From an uncultured Ruminococcus sp. (lineage in GTDB: Bacteria; Bacillota; Clostridia; Oscillospirales; Ruminococcaceae), in NCBI GenBank assembly GCA_902787825.1, contig CADAHS010000019.1, positions 1-55,419 of the forward strand: a stretch of DNA of 55,419 bases. Direction: 5' to 3'. Shown piece after piece: positions 1 through 6,976 of this stretch. The notes under the pieces are model-generated. The model made no database searches, was not told the DNA's origin, and saw nothing but the letters and a program-made list of their open reading frames with translations. Numbering within the stretch: position 1 is the stretch's first letter; each line of letters begins with the position of its first letter. The position numbers and the translations under genes were made by a program.

Positions 1-62
1 ACTTTTTCAAGTCCCGAGCGGAATCCGCCGATACCTGCGAAGATATCGAAACATTTTATCAA
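1..62 (-). CDS. DNA cytosine-5 methyltransferase, N-terminus only (runs off the window)
   Basis: Twenty codons are visible, and they read into the motif FDIFAGIGGFRSGLEK. This is the cofactor-binding motif I of C5 cytosine methyltransferases (the FAGIGG signature). The start is a TTG at 60-62, preceded by AGGAGGTG about 7 bases upstream, which overlaps the stop codon of the DUF4314-like gene. It is probably an orphan or protective methylase of the mobile element and is co-transcribed with the genes to its right. The catalytic PCQ motif lies outside the window, so whether the enzyme is intact cannot be judged. Confidence 0.75.
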   Translation of the reverse strand, partial: MIKCFDIFAGIGGFRSGLEK

Positions 63-73
63 CGCAGCACCTC

Positions 74-343
74 CTACGACATGACCGGACCTTCGTCCAG
101 ATCCTCGGTCAAATCCTCTGTTTGTTCGACCGTGTGGAAGCTGTCAACGCCGGGGATAAGGGACAGCGACCTGCCGTTATCCCATTTCATCATGATCTGA
201 CCTGCGTCATCGATTCCTACGACCGTGCCAAGCGTACCGCTTTCGATTGGTCTCGGATCATCGGGCATACAATCGCAGCACAGCCTTGTTCCGGGCGGAT
301 ACTGGTTTCGTATCCTTTAAACTTGTTTTTGTGTCATAAACAT
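74..343 (-). pseudogene. DUF4314-like small protein with an in-frame stop at codon 9
   Basis: An ATG at 341-343 has a good AGGTG site upstream, but after eight codons the frame meets TAA at 317-319. The same frame then continues without interruption as RIRNQYPPGTRL, GTLGTVVGIDDAGQIMMKWDNG and so on to 74. That is the usual core of DUF4314 proteins, small beta-barrel proteins found in conjugative elements of gut Firmicutes. Only a truncated product starting at the internal ATG (266-268) could be made without readthrough. It sits directly upstream of the methylase. Its C-terminus is acidic (TEDLTEDLDEG). Confidence 0.6.
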
Positions 344-354
344 ATCTTTTCACC

Positions 355-756
355 TCACATTCTCATATCCATTGATTCTTCTTCAAGTTCCTCGTCCTCA
401 TCGAGTTCTTCATTCTCGGTTTCCTCGGGCTGCTGTTCGACCTCATTGGTCTGCTGCATATCTCTGTCGAGCTCTGCCTCGATAAGACCAAGAACAAAAT
501 CTTTCTGAGTCAAACCCGGATGACGGCTAAGATAGTCCTTGATCCTATCAAACATTTCCTCGGGGACCTGAAACGCAAGCGTTCTGTTCGCCATATTCAC
601 ACCCCCTCTCATCTGCGGTGGATGAAGCTCACTATCAAGTGCCTTTGAAACGAATTCTCCCATCGTCATTCCGTGAGCTTCAATGTACTCCTTTACCTGT
701 GCGTGCAGCTGTGCATCGACCTTGACGGTGATGCCTTTCATCTCATTTTCCGGCAT
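355..756 (-). CDS. Two-repeat ribbon-helix-helix-type protein with acidic C-terminal tail
   Basis: The protein has 133 residues. Two similar short segments, ITVKVDAQLHAQVKEYIEAHG and TLAFQVPEEMFDRIKDYLS, each look like a beta strand followed by two helices. This is the layout of Arc/MetJ-type ribbon-helix-helix DNA-binding or accessory proteins common on plasmids and conjugative elements. After about residue 105 the chain becomes a Glu/Asp-rich tail ending ESMDMRM, very like the tails of neighbouring unrelated genes. The start chosen is the ATG at 754-756, because AAAGG lies nine bases upstream; two in-frame ATGs just before it are too close to that site. It overlaps the preceding small gene. 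The exact function is unknown. Confidence 0.55.
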   Translation of the reverse strand: MPENEMKGITVKVDAQLHAQVKEYIEAHGMTMGEFVSKALDSELHPPQMRGGVNMANRTLAFQVPEEMFDRIKDYLSRHPGLTQKDFVLGLIEAELDRDMQQTNEVEQQPEETENEELDEDEELEEESMDMRM

Positions 757-886
757 TCTCATCATCCTTTCTCAAACAGTTTATTATCGCCCTCACGACC
801 ACATCATCGAGCGATATGCCCTCCTTTTCAGCCTTTTTGACAATCTCGTCTGCAAGCGGCTGTGGGATATCTATCTTTTCGTACAT
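743..886 (-). CDS. 47-residue small protein, ribbon-helix-helix-like
   Basis: A short frame begins at an ATG (884-886) preceded by GTGAGGTGAGACA. It encodes MYEKIDIPQPLADEIVKKAEK, GISLDDVVVRAIINCLRK and a short polar end. The beta strand followed by two amphipathic helices resembles a ribbon-helix-helix fold. The stop overlaps the start of the next gene by about 14 bases, so the two are translationally coupled. The good ribosome site and tight packing in the operon support a real gene; no function can be assigned. Confidence 0.55.
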   Translation of the reverse strand: MYEKIDIPQPLADEIVKKAEKEGISLDDVVVRAIINCLRKDDENAGK

Positions 887-895
887 TGTCTCACC

Positions 896-1282
896 TCACA
901 TTCTCATATCCATTTCTTCATCTTCGGTTTCGTCAGGTTCTTCGCTCTGTTCGAGCTGCTGTGACTGACAGTAGTTATCATAGATGAGCTTTGCTTGAGG
1001 GATATACTGTGCATATCGTGCGTAGTCATATCCCTCGCTTTCCACAAGCAAACCGTCGCCCTGTTCCTTGTCATAAACAAGCAGACAATGATACTTGTCG
1101 TCAGCACCGAACCACATATTACCCTTGTTCTTTGCTATAATGTCATTGTCCTCAAGGGCGTGGGTGCGAAGATGCTCAAACTCCTTGTGCGAGATACCTA
1201 TCGCTTTTTCCACCACGCACGGTCTGACCTCAAATGCAGGCTCTTTTCTTACCAAAGATGTGTTGATTGTCAGCTGTTCCAT
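896..1282 (-). CDS. DUF6329-like mobile-element protein
   Basis: The 128-residue protein starts MEQLTINTSLVRKEPAFE at the ATG 1280-1282, eight bases after AAGGAG. An in-frame GTG three codons earlier is an unlikely start. The body contains KAIGISHKEFEHLRTHALED and NMWFGADDKYHCLLVYDKE. To my recollection this matches the DUF6329 family, small proteins of integrative elements in gut Clostridia; the name should be confirmed by a domain search. The end is a Glu/Asp-rich tail finishing EEPDETEDEEMDMRM, nearly the same as in the amidoligase remnant and the ribbon-helix-helix protein. Confidence 0.55.
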   Translation of the reverse strand: MEQLTINTSLVRKEPAFEVRPCVVEKAIGISHKEFEHLRTHALEDNDIIAKNKGNMWFGADDKYHCLLVYDKEQGDGLLVESEGYDYARYAQYIPQAKLIYDNYCQSQQLEQSEEPDETEDEEMDMRM

Positions 1283-1294
1283 ACTTTCCACTCC

Positions 1295-1561
1295 TTACAT
1301 ACTCATTTCGTCCTGACCAACATCAAGTTCTTTTTCTTCGCAGATTATCGTATCCTTTGCAAACTGCTCGGCTTCCTCTACGCTGTTTTCAAGTATCTCG
1401 TGACCGACAGCTGCCGAAAACTCATCGAACAGTTCTGCCTTTTCCTTATCCTTGAACACCTTGATGTTAAAGCCTTTTCAGACAGTTTCGTTTCCCATCG
1501 CATCACTCCTTCTGATGTCATCGACAGGAACAATGGTTATCATATATCCCTTGTACTTCAT
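1295..1561 (-). pseudogene. Small mobile-element protein interrupted by an in-frame TGA
   Basis: From the ATG at 1559-1561 the frame reads MKYKGYMITIVPVDDIRRSD, then AMGNETV, then TGA at 1478-1480. The same frame continues for 60 more sense codons (KGFNIKVFKDKEKAELFDEF and onward) to a TAA at 1295-1297, ending DEMSM like its neighbours. The downstream part has normal codon use and composition, so this looks like one 88-residue gene with a recent nonsense mutation. No selenocysteine machinery or insertion element is seen to support recoding. Confidence 0.5.
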
Positions 1562-1574
1562 TTTCTCACCCCCT

Positions 1575-2132
1575 TCATATCCCGAAAGACATCTGAATGT
1601 CATCTTCCATATCGGGATCATCGTCCTCGTCAAACTGTTCTTCAAGCTCGTACATATCCTGCCTCGATTCAAGCTCACGCTGTGATGACACGTCCAAGGC
1701 TCTTGACTGTGCTTCGAGCAGATAGCTCGTATCCATGCCGTTTTCGAGGTATCCCTCCCATATCGTCTGCATGTAATAGCTTGACGGCGGATTGATCTGC
1801 CTTGTATCTTTTGTCATCAGATACGCCATACCAACGCACTTTTCGCCGTTCAGATCAAACTCCACATTCTCTTTGAAGTAGCTATGTGGGCAGCCTTCAT
1901 AGTGGTCAAGCCTCGGTATATCTCTCGGATCCAATTCCCACAGCAGGATCGGTACTTCTGCGTCTTTGTTGGGAACGATATTGGCTACACCTCTGAACTC
2001 CAGCTCCCAGCCCTTCAGCATCGCAGGATCGAGTGGCTTTGAGTGCGGACACTTCAATGCCATCTGCCACAGATTGATGTTGCTGCCGTATGCGATATAC
2101 AGCAGTTTCTTGGGTTCTTCTCTATTACTCAT
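1575..2132 (-). CDS. Gamma-glutamylcyclotransferase (AIG2/GGCT)-like protein
   Basis: The 185-residue protein starts at the ATG 2130-2132 after AAAGGAG. It has the family hallmark YIAYGSNINLWQM (the YGSN phosphate/glutamyl-binding loop) near residue 12. An acidic catalytic residue is expected in the middle; ELDPRDIPRLDHYEG has the usual D/E-rich YEG environment. GGCT-fold enzymes cleave gamma-glutamyl amines to 5-oxoproline. In mobile elements they often sit beside an amidoligase, as here (the next gene upstream), suggesting a peptide-tagging and untagging pair. After about residue 145 there is an added acidic tail with DEDDDPDMEDD. The substrate is unknown. Confidence 0.7.
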   Translation of the reverse strand: MSNREEPKKLLYIAYGSNINLWQMALKCPHSKPLDPAMLKGWELEFRGVANIVPNKDAEVPILLWELDPRDIPRLDHYEGCPHSYFKENVEFDLNGEKCVGMAYLMTKDTRQINPPSSYYMQTIWEGYLENGMDTSYLLEAQSRALDVSSQRELESRQDMYELEEQFDEDDDPDMEDDIQMSFGI

Positions 2133-2143
2133 ATTTCTCCTTT

Positions 2144-2781
2144 CTACATACTCATTTCCATTGCTTCGGTCTCATCTTCGGTTTCATCGGGTTCTTCCGA
2201 CTGAACAGGCTCTGCTTGCCTTGCAAGTTCTCTTTGCGCTTTCAGCCGTTCCCTCTGCGCTATCGCATCTTCGGGGTGCCGCCAGGCGATATTACCGTCA
2301 AGGTGCTTGAGCAGATGCGTTCTGCAATTCTTGAACTCGTCACCGATCAAGCCTAAATTCAGCAGAAAAACACGAAAGCTGTACCGCATATTGTCTGAAT
2401 GCGATACAGCCGGTGAACAGTATTTCTTTGTAAATGCAGCATTTGAGATAGCAAGCGCCAGAACTATCTGTGCTCTTACCTCACCTGCATGAAGATTTGC
2501 GTTGCAGGCTCGTATCTCGAAATGCCCGTGCTGAAAGTAGCTGTGCAGGTTGAGTGCGTGGTAACGGGTCGGATTGTAGTGATTGCTCGGTGACTGATAA
2601 TCTCGGCATACCACATCTGCTTGATCTTTTCCATATCCTTGGGTTTGCGGCAGTTGAGCTGCTCGACAGAACCGCCAAGCACATCTCGTATTGCCTTTGC
2701 AGCAGAGCAGCGGGTTATTCCTGTCATCTCGATCTCGATTCCGAAGCGGCGATTTTTGATACCTTCAAAGTTTCCAGCCAT
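2144..2781 (-). pseudogene. Amidoligase remnant with internal deletion and frameshift
   Basis: The ATG at 2779-2781 follows GGGAGGTGAGAATC. The N-terminus carries RRFGIEIEMTGITRCSAAKA, the first motif of the amidoligase_2 family (COOH-NH2 ligases with a glutamine-synthetase-like fold). The usual central part, over a hundred residues, is missing: the frame jumps straight to VEQLNCRKPKDMEKIKQMWY. A frameshift follows, after which YQSPSNHYNPTRYHALNLH and HFEIRACNANLHAGEVRAQI continue in another frame to 2144. These later parts are the family's C-terminal motifs. The end is the shared acidic tail EEPDETEDETEAMEMSM. No active enzyme can be made. Confidence 0.75.
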
Positions 2782-2813
2782 GATTCTCACCTCCCTTCAT
2801 CGAAAAATGGACA

Positions 2814-2857
2814 CAAAAAAAGCTCGTACCTATTGGATAAATCCAAAAGATACGAGC
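2814..2857 (-). terminator. Intrinsic terminator of the AT-rich gene pair
   Basis: On the minus strand a stem GCTCGTA/TACGAGC is followed by a run of T (2814-2821). It lies 20 bases beyond the stop of the second cassette gene and separates the pair from the conjugative-element operon. Confidence 0.7.
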
Positions 2858-2877
2858 AATCGAAGTATTATAATATG

Positions 2878-3951
2878 TTATTGATTAAACCAGTTTTCAA
2901 TAATTAACCGGTCTTCTTCTTTATCTGTACCGCTGTCTTTAGCTATTGACGAGATTTCCCGCAGAACAGAATCTTTTGCAATATTGTTGATCATATTGTC
3001 ATAAGCAAGCATTTTCTCCTCTGTTTTAAAAGCTTTTATCACCTTTACATTATCCTCTATAAGAACTCTATTATTCAAAGCACAGAGCAAATGAGCATTT
3101 ATAACATCTTGAGCTTCGATAATATGCATTCTGTTTTTAAGCACAAGATGATCCATCATTTTTTTCTTTATATCTATACTGCTTAACTCGTCAAATATGC
3201 TCATGAAAATATCATAATTTGTTGGAAAGCTCTGGTTATCATAATAATAGCGCTTGAGGTATTCATTAAGTAAAAATGTGTATGCCGGAACTAGTGTATA
3301 AATCATTTCAACTAGGAAATCCGAGTCAAACAGATGCTCCTTAAGACTATTAAGCAATTTTGATATGAATGCTTTTAATCCAATAATCAATGAATTAACT
3401 GCATCCAAATCTAATGTTTTTTTGTTTATGAGCTTATCATGCACAGAATTTGATTCCATAATGTATTTTTCATATTCTTCAATAAGGTCATTTTTATTAT
3501 AATTAAGGAGGTTGTCAATCTTGACGTCAAGAGAAATCAAGTTTTCTTTTATAATATTTAACTTCTTGGATAATACAATAAACCCTGCTATGTCTACTGC
3601 AGTATTAACCAATGACAAGCCTGTATTGATATATGATATATTTTTTAGTGATTGAAAAGCTGAATCAAAATTGATGGATAAGTTCTGTATCTGTTTGTTA
3701 AGTAATGCGGTGTTAGAATTTGCATTATTCATCAACGCTCGTACATTATCCATTGAATATGAGCTATTTTTAAGTATACTATTAGCTATTCTATTATTGA
3801 TTTCATCATTTTTTGAAACTAACTGGCATTTAGTTATTGCACTGATTTTTCCATTTTTTCGTCTTGAAACAACTTCAACAAAATCCTTTTTTGTTATCCC
3901 ATGGATTTTCTCTTTATCCATAAGAATTGATACTTCTTTTTGTATGTTCAC
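2878..3951 (-). CDS. Unrecognised 357-residue protein of an AT-rich two-gene cassette
   Basis: I do not recognise the family. The N-terminal 100 residues are polar and predicted helical (KNDEINNRIANSILKN, LLNKQIQNLSINFDSAFQSL). A hydrophobic stretch around residues 107-130 (INTGLSLVNTAVDIAGFIVL) follows, which could insert in a membrane, then a heptad-like helix (IIKENLISLDVKIDNLL) and a long helical C-terminal half rich in Lys, Asp and Leu. The start is a GTG two bases after the upstream stop, so translation is coupled; an ATG ten codons later is an alternative. The gene is far richer in AT than the flanking operon, as expected for acquired cargo. Confidence 0.6.
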   Translation of the reverse strand: MNIQKEVSILMDKEKIHGITKKDFVEVVSRRKNGKISAITKCQLVSKNDEINNRIANSILKNSSYSMDNVRALMNNANSNTALLNKQIQNLSINFDSAFQSLKNISYINTGLSLVNTAVDIAGFIVLSKKLNIIKENLISLDVKIDNLLNYNKNDLIEEYEKYIMESNSVHDKLINKKTLDLDAVNSLIIGLKAFISKLLNSLKEHLFDSDFLVEMIYTLVPAYTFLLNEYLKRYYYDNQSFPTNYDIFMSIFDELSSIDIKKKMMDHLVLKNRMHIIEAQDVINAHLLCALNNRVLIEDNVKVIKAFKTEEKMLAYDNMINNIAKDSVLREISSIAKDSGTDKEEDRLIIENWFNQ

Positions 3952-3953
3952 AA

Positions 3954-4712
3954 CTAATCATTCTCCTCTCTAGCGACTTGTACGCCAGTTTTCTGAAGGA
4001 TCCTGCAAATAAAGAGTGTGCAATATATATACATGAATTTCAAAATAGCATCGATATCATTCTCTGAATACAATAGATCTATCTTGGTATCATTCCATGG
4101 ACCATCAAAAAGAAAACCTATAGTCTTATTCAAAAGCTTTTTATCACATAGTTTTTTCTTAAAGTCTTTTGGGATAGTCGTGTACTTAATGAAGAATTTA
4201 TACACCCAGTCATAACTATCGGGGGTTAATGGTAAATCACCTATCTTTACCTGCAAGTATCCAGAGGGATTGTTTAAATAATCATCGTCTCTATATAGAA
4301 ATGCTATAAATATTGCTGACAAATCATCAAGAATATCAGGATCATAATTGTTTTTAGAATTAAGGTATTCTTTATTATCAAAAATCGACAGTAAGTAATT
4401 CTTATACTGTTCAACTCGGGAATTACCTGAAACCTTAAAAACATCGCTCCTTAAGTATTTCTCCATTAAAAACAAATAGTCTGTAAGTGTTTCTATTCCA
4501 ATTCCTTTAGCTTTAAAAAAGGATCTATAATACATTTTTGCTTTTGTTTCATTAGTGCACCATCCCAATGAATTAAGTTTTTCCTTTATATCAATCGGAC
4601 GGACTTTTTCCTTAGGGATATTCACAAAGTTTAAAAAATTATACAGCTTATCTACTAGAACATCAAAATATGCGCCCTTGATTGAGTCGACCATATAATC
4701 AAAGTGACTCAT
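3954..4712 (-). CDS. Unrecognised 252-residue protein, first gene of the AT-rich cassette
   Basis: The start is the ATG at 4710-4712 (MSHFDYMVDSIKGAYFDVLV), preceded by AAGGAGGTGCCGGAA. The open frame extends 35 codons further upstream, but that stretch runs into the promoter and is rejected. The protein is soluble-looking, with no clear catalytic motif, and has a segment IKEKLNSLGWCTNETKAKMYY that could be a helix-turn-helix-like or wHTH-like unit. It is followed immediately by the 357-residue gene. Together they form an independent unit with its own promoter and terminator next to an attachment site, a typical place for defence or addiction cargo. Confidence 0.6.
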   Translation of the reverse strand: MSHFDYMVDSIKGAYFDVLVDKLYNFLNFVNIPKEKVRPIDIKEKLNSLGWCTNETKAKMYYRSFFKAKGIGIETLTDYLFLMEKYLRSDVFKVSGNSRVEQYKNYLLSIFDNKEYLNSKNNYDPDILDDLSAIFIAFLYRDDDYLNNPSGYLQVKIGDLPLTPDSYDWVYKFFIKYTTIPKDFKKKLCDKKLLNKTIGFLFDGPWNDTKIDLLYSENDIDAILKFMYIYCTLFICRILQKTGVQVAREEND

Positions 4713-4788
4713 TTCCGGCACCTCCTTAAGTACTGAAAGAAAAGAGCTTTCAATTAATCTATGAACAAGGATGGATTTCTTTATGGAC

Positions 4789-4817
4789 ATTATACCACAT
4801 ATGGTTAATGTAGTCAA
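4789..4817 (-). promoter_or_regulatory. Promoter of the AT-rich gene pair
   Basis: On the minus strand TTGACT (4812-4817) and TATAAT (4789-4794) are separated by 17 bases, with the -10 preceded by GTGG. It lies about 80 bases upstream of the chosen ATG and shows that the longer upstream frame is not translated. Confidence 0.7.
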
Positions 4818-4936
4818 TCAATCTTTATCGAGTATTAAACTACAAAATCATTATTTATGAAGCTTTTAGATCAAAACAGATAGCTCTAGCCTGAAACAAG
4901 CGCAAATACGGCATTTTATATTTTCACTGTCGTGTC

Positions 4937-4997
4937 GCTACCCTCAGGTGCTAGTGTTCGCAAGGACGTGTGGGTTCAAGTCCCACCATCTGCACCA
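4937..4997 (+). tRNA. tRNA-Leu(CAG) 3' fragment, attachment-site remnant
   Basis: The segment reads as the anticodon arm (loop CTCAGGT, anticodon CAG), long variable arm, T arm GTGGG-TTCAAGT-CCCAC, 3' acceptor strand CATCTGC and ACCA of a bacterial tRNA-Leu. The 5' half (acceptor start GCAGATG and D arm) is absent just upstream. A 3' tRNA duplicate without its 5' half is the classic scar left at the far end of an element that integrated into a tRNA gene. The intact gene should lie left of the window. Confidence 0.75.
4982..4995 (+). repeat. Left copy of 14-bp direct repeat (putative attL of the serine-recombinase element)
   Basis: CCCACCATCTGCAC at 4982-4995 recurs at 11640-11653 in the same orientation. 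Both copies are followed by CAAAA after at most one extra base. The two copies enclose the relaxase, restriction-modification and recombinase genes, so they are probably the element ends. The left copy is part of the tRNA-Leu fragment. Confidence 0.6.
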
Positions 4998-5067
4998 AAA
5001 CACATCAAAAAGAACACCTATTTATACAGCAATAATTCCTAAAGTGTTCTGTTTGATCTATAAGTTC

Positions 5068-5105
5068 AAGAGCGGTTAAGTCCAAATGGGCTTAACCGCT
5101 CTTTT
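5068..5105. terminator. Strong hairpin / terminator after the relaxase gene
   Basis: AGAGCGGTTAAG pairs with CTTAACCGCTCT around a ten-base loop. It is followed by TTTT on the plus strand and preceded by AAG. It lies 50 bases beyond the 3' end of the minus-strand relaxase gene and could terminate transcription from either side. The rest of 4818-5151, outside the tRNA fragment, shows no gene. Confidence 0.55.
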
Positions 5106-5151
5106 CGCTTCACAAATAAACGCCCCTTATTTGAATCGAGGGTGTTAGCGT

Positions 5152-6258
5152 TTACAAGGAGAATGCTTTATCTTTATTCTTTTGTTGTTTTGTAATATAA
5201 TCAACATACTCGTCAAGTTCGGCTGTAAGTTCGGCTCTTTTGCGAATACTTTCATTAATCTTCTTTTCAATAGCTTTCCTTTCAGCTGCTGTTTTGATAG
5301 TAGAAAGAATACTGCGAATATCCTCTAATGTTTTGGAGTATTCGGATTGTATTCTCTTGATCTCTTTAATATGACGATTGATTTCTTCGGAGCGTAACCG
5401 CAACAGTTTTTCTTGCTTTTCCTTGTCACGATCAAAAATGCGCTGCTTTCTCAATATGGTTTCTTCAATTTTAGCTGCGGTTTCTTTAACTTTGTCGAGC
5501 TTTTCGTTTTGCTTTTTCAGTTCGTCAAATAATACCGTATTGCGCTTGTTCAGTTCTGCATTCTGAACAACAAGTTCGTGTCTGTGTTCTCTTGCTCTGT
5601 TTTCTTCTTCCAAAGCAGCTTTCAGAGTATCTGCTTTAAGCTGCTCAACAGTTTTCGTACCTTTTGTTTTTGCGCCCGTCTGAAACTGTATGCCGTAATC
5701 TCTCTGTGTCATATCCTCGATAAGTCCGTTGAGTTTCACACAGTTAGCACGGGTGTAAATCTCCTTGCAGCACAACCGTCCGTCTGCTGTGCGAGGAATT
5801 ATATTCGTATGAGAATGTACCCGAGAGCGCACAAGCTCGTCCTGTTCAGAATCATAGTATTCGTGTACCTCGTCAAAATGTACGTCTGTATCTATTACAT
5901 TTTCAGCACCGAACATTTCAACCATAATACTATGAACATTTGTAAACCATTCCGCACATTTTTCCTCGGGCAGTTCCGCAGGGGCATATGTGCAAAGCCC
6001 TAAACAAGTGACCGCATCAGCTCTCAGCTTTCTTTTGCTGTGCGCAGCTGCTTCTTTAATCGCTGTATCATACATCTTGCAGCGTTCTGCGTAACTACGA
6101 CCAATGACGGAGAAATTCATAACTGTACGGCTTCTGTCTATATCGTTATTACTATGCTTTCCCGTCAGCTTGCGCTGCTCTGTTTCGTTGTGTCTAAAAT
6201 GTGCTTTGGCTTCTGTTGCTCCTTTGTACTTGCCACCGTCCCACTTCACGCTTGCCAT
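5152..6258 (-). CDS. MobV/Pre-type plasmid mobilization relaxase
   Basis: The 368-residue protein starts at the ATG 6256-6258 (MASVKWDGGKYKGATEAKAH) after AAAGGAGTGG. The N-terminal 200 residues match the Mob_Pre relaxase fold: an HFRHNE opening, DIDRSRTVMNF early on, and the metal-binding cluster in VRSRVHSHTNIIPRTADGRL (His residues near 167-169). Such enzymes nick at oriT and lead the DNA strand into a recipient using another element's mating apparatus. Residues 215-350 form a long coiled coil (EEENRAREHRHELVVQN, KLDKVKETAAKIEE), usual for this family. It makes this element mobilizable rather than self-transmissible. Confidence 0.85.
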   Translation of the reverse strand: MASVKWDGGKYKGATEAKAHFRHNETEQRKLTGKHSNNDIDRSRTVMNFSVIGRSYAERCKMYDTAIKEAAAHSKRKLRADAVTCLGLCTYAPAELPEEKCAEWFTNVHSIMVEMFGAENVIDTDVHFDEVHEYYDSEQDELVRSRVHSHTNIIPRTADGRLCCKEIYTRANCVKLNGLIEDMTQRDYGIQFQTGAKTKGTKTVEQLKADTLKAALEEENRAREHRHELVVQNAELNKRNTVLFDELKKQNEKLDKVKETAAKIEETILRKQRIFDRDKEKQEKLLRLRSEEINRHIKEIKRIQSEYSKTLEDIRSILSTIKTAAERKAIEKKINESIRKRAELTAELDEYVDYITKQQKNKDKAFSL

Positions 6259-6345
6259 GTGAACCACTCCTTTCGTGTTTCTGCTGCTTGCGTAACTTAT
6301 TTGTAAGTCTTGCATTTAAGACTTTTTTCAAAAGTCATAAATGGC

Positions 6346-6365
6346 AAAGGGGCTTTCGCCCCTCT
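6346..6365. terminator. Short GC hairpin between relaxase and upstream gene
   Basis: AGGGGC-TTTC-GCCCCT forms a compact stem-loop 20 bases beyond the stop of the 163-residue gene on the minus strand. A second small hairpin AAGTCTT/AAGACTT lies at 6305-6324. The downstream T-run is weak, so attenuation rather than full termination is possible. Confidence 0.4.
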
Positions 6366-6383
6366 GCACACCCTTAATTGAAA

Positions 6384-6875
6384 TCAAAGCTCAGGTTCAG
6401 ATTTATGCTTTATTTCTGTTCCGCAGTTTCCGTCATCGGAATCATTTCTAACATAACCATTCCAATCTATTATCGAATCAGCACTATTTTTTCTTTCGAT
6501 AATTATTTTATCCTTGGAAGAAAGAGTCGAAATGCGAACGATAATTATTTTGGTTGTGGGAATGATAAACAATTTTTTTATACCATTGTCTTCTATTCTA
6601 ATGTCAATAGAATCAGGTTTAATAAAACCAATATCAGTACTGTTCATGACTGAGCTGAATTTGGTTGTTTTCAGAACAACAGGTTTACTGAAGTCCACAG
6701 TCATAATTTTGGGTTTGGTTGTTATGTCGGTTTTTATAATTGTCCCTGTACTCTTCACAGATTTTTTTCCCTTCATTGAGTTAGGTATAAGAACGATTAC
6801 GTATTCATTGTGGGCGAACGAAACAGGGGGTGCTGTGACAGGAGATGTCCTGCTGTTAGTTGTTGAGTTTACCAT
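6384..6875 (-). CDS. Unrecognised 163-residue basic protein upstream of the relaxase
   Basis: The start is the ATG at 6873-6875 (MVNSTTNSRTSPVTAPPVSF), preceded by AAAGGAG. The protein is rich in Lys, Ile and Thr, with alternating beta-strand-like segments (EYVIVLIPNSMKGKKSV, SVMNSTDIGFIKPDSIDIRI), and has no recognisable motif or signal peptide. It has its own promoter (6977-7005) and a hairpin at the predicted transcription start, and lies in the same direction as the relaxase gene 125 bases further on. A mobilization accessory role is possible from context only. Confidence 0.5.
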   Translation of the reverse strand: MVNSTTNSRTSPVTAPPVSFAHNEYVIVLIPNSMKGKKSVKSTGTIIKTDITTKPKIMTVDFSKPVVLKTTKFSSVMNSTDIGFIKPDSIDIRIEDNGIKKLFIIPTTKIIIVRISTLSSKDKIIIERKNSADSIIDWNGYVRNDSDDGNCGTEIKHKSEPEL

Positions 6876-6945
6876 AATAAAAACTCTCCTTTCAAATTTT
6901 AAAAAAGTTGTAAATCTTACTTCAAAAAACACGTGTCTTTATTTA

Positions 6946-6968
6946 AGGAATACCGCTGCGGTGTTCCT
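6946..6968 (-). promoter_or_regulatory. Leader hairpin at transcription start of the 6384-6875 gene
   Basis: AGGAATACCGC pairs with GCGGTGTTCCT with almost no loop. In the transcript it would begin about two bases after the predicted start. Its arms resemble the GGCAATACCGCAC hairpins found at 29621, 35348 and 36079, all in the same leader position. Confidence 0.45.
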
Positions 6969-6976
6969 ATGGCATC

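Noticed and set aside
122-508. Plus-strand frame with a long run of serines
   Set aside because: It is the antisense of the acidic tail of the minus-strand ribbon-helix-helix gene (GAA/GAG read as TTC/CTC and TCT), with no ribosome site.
1478-1480. Selenocysteine or programmed readthrough at the in-frame TGA
   Set aside because: No insertion-element hairpin directly after the TGA is apparent, and neighbouring genes carry other disabling changes, so simple nonsense is more economical.
4712-4817. Longer start for the first AT-rich cassette gene
   Set aside because: The extra 35 codons run through the consensus promoter (4789-4817), and the internal ATG has a far better ribosome site.
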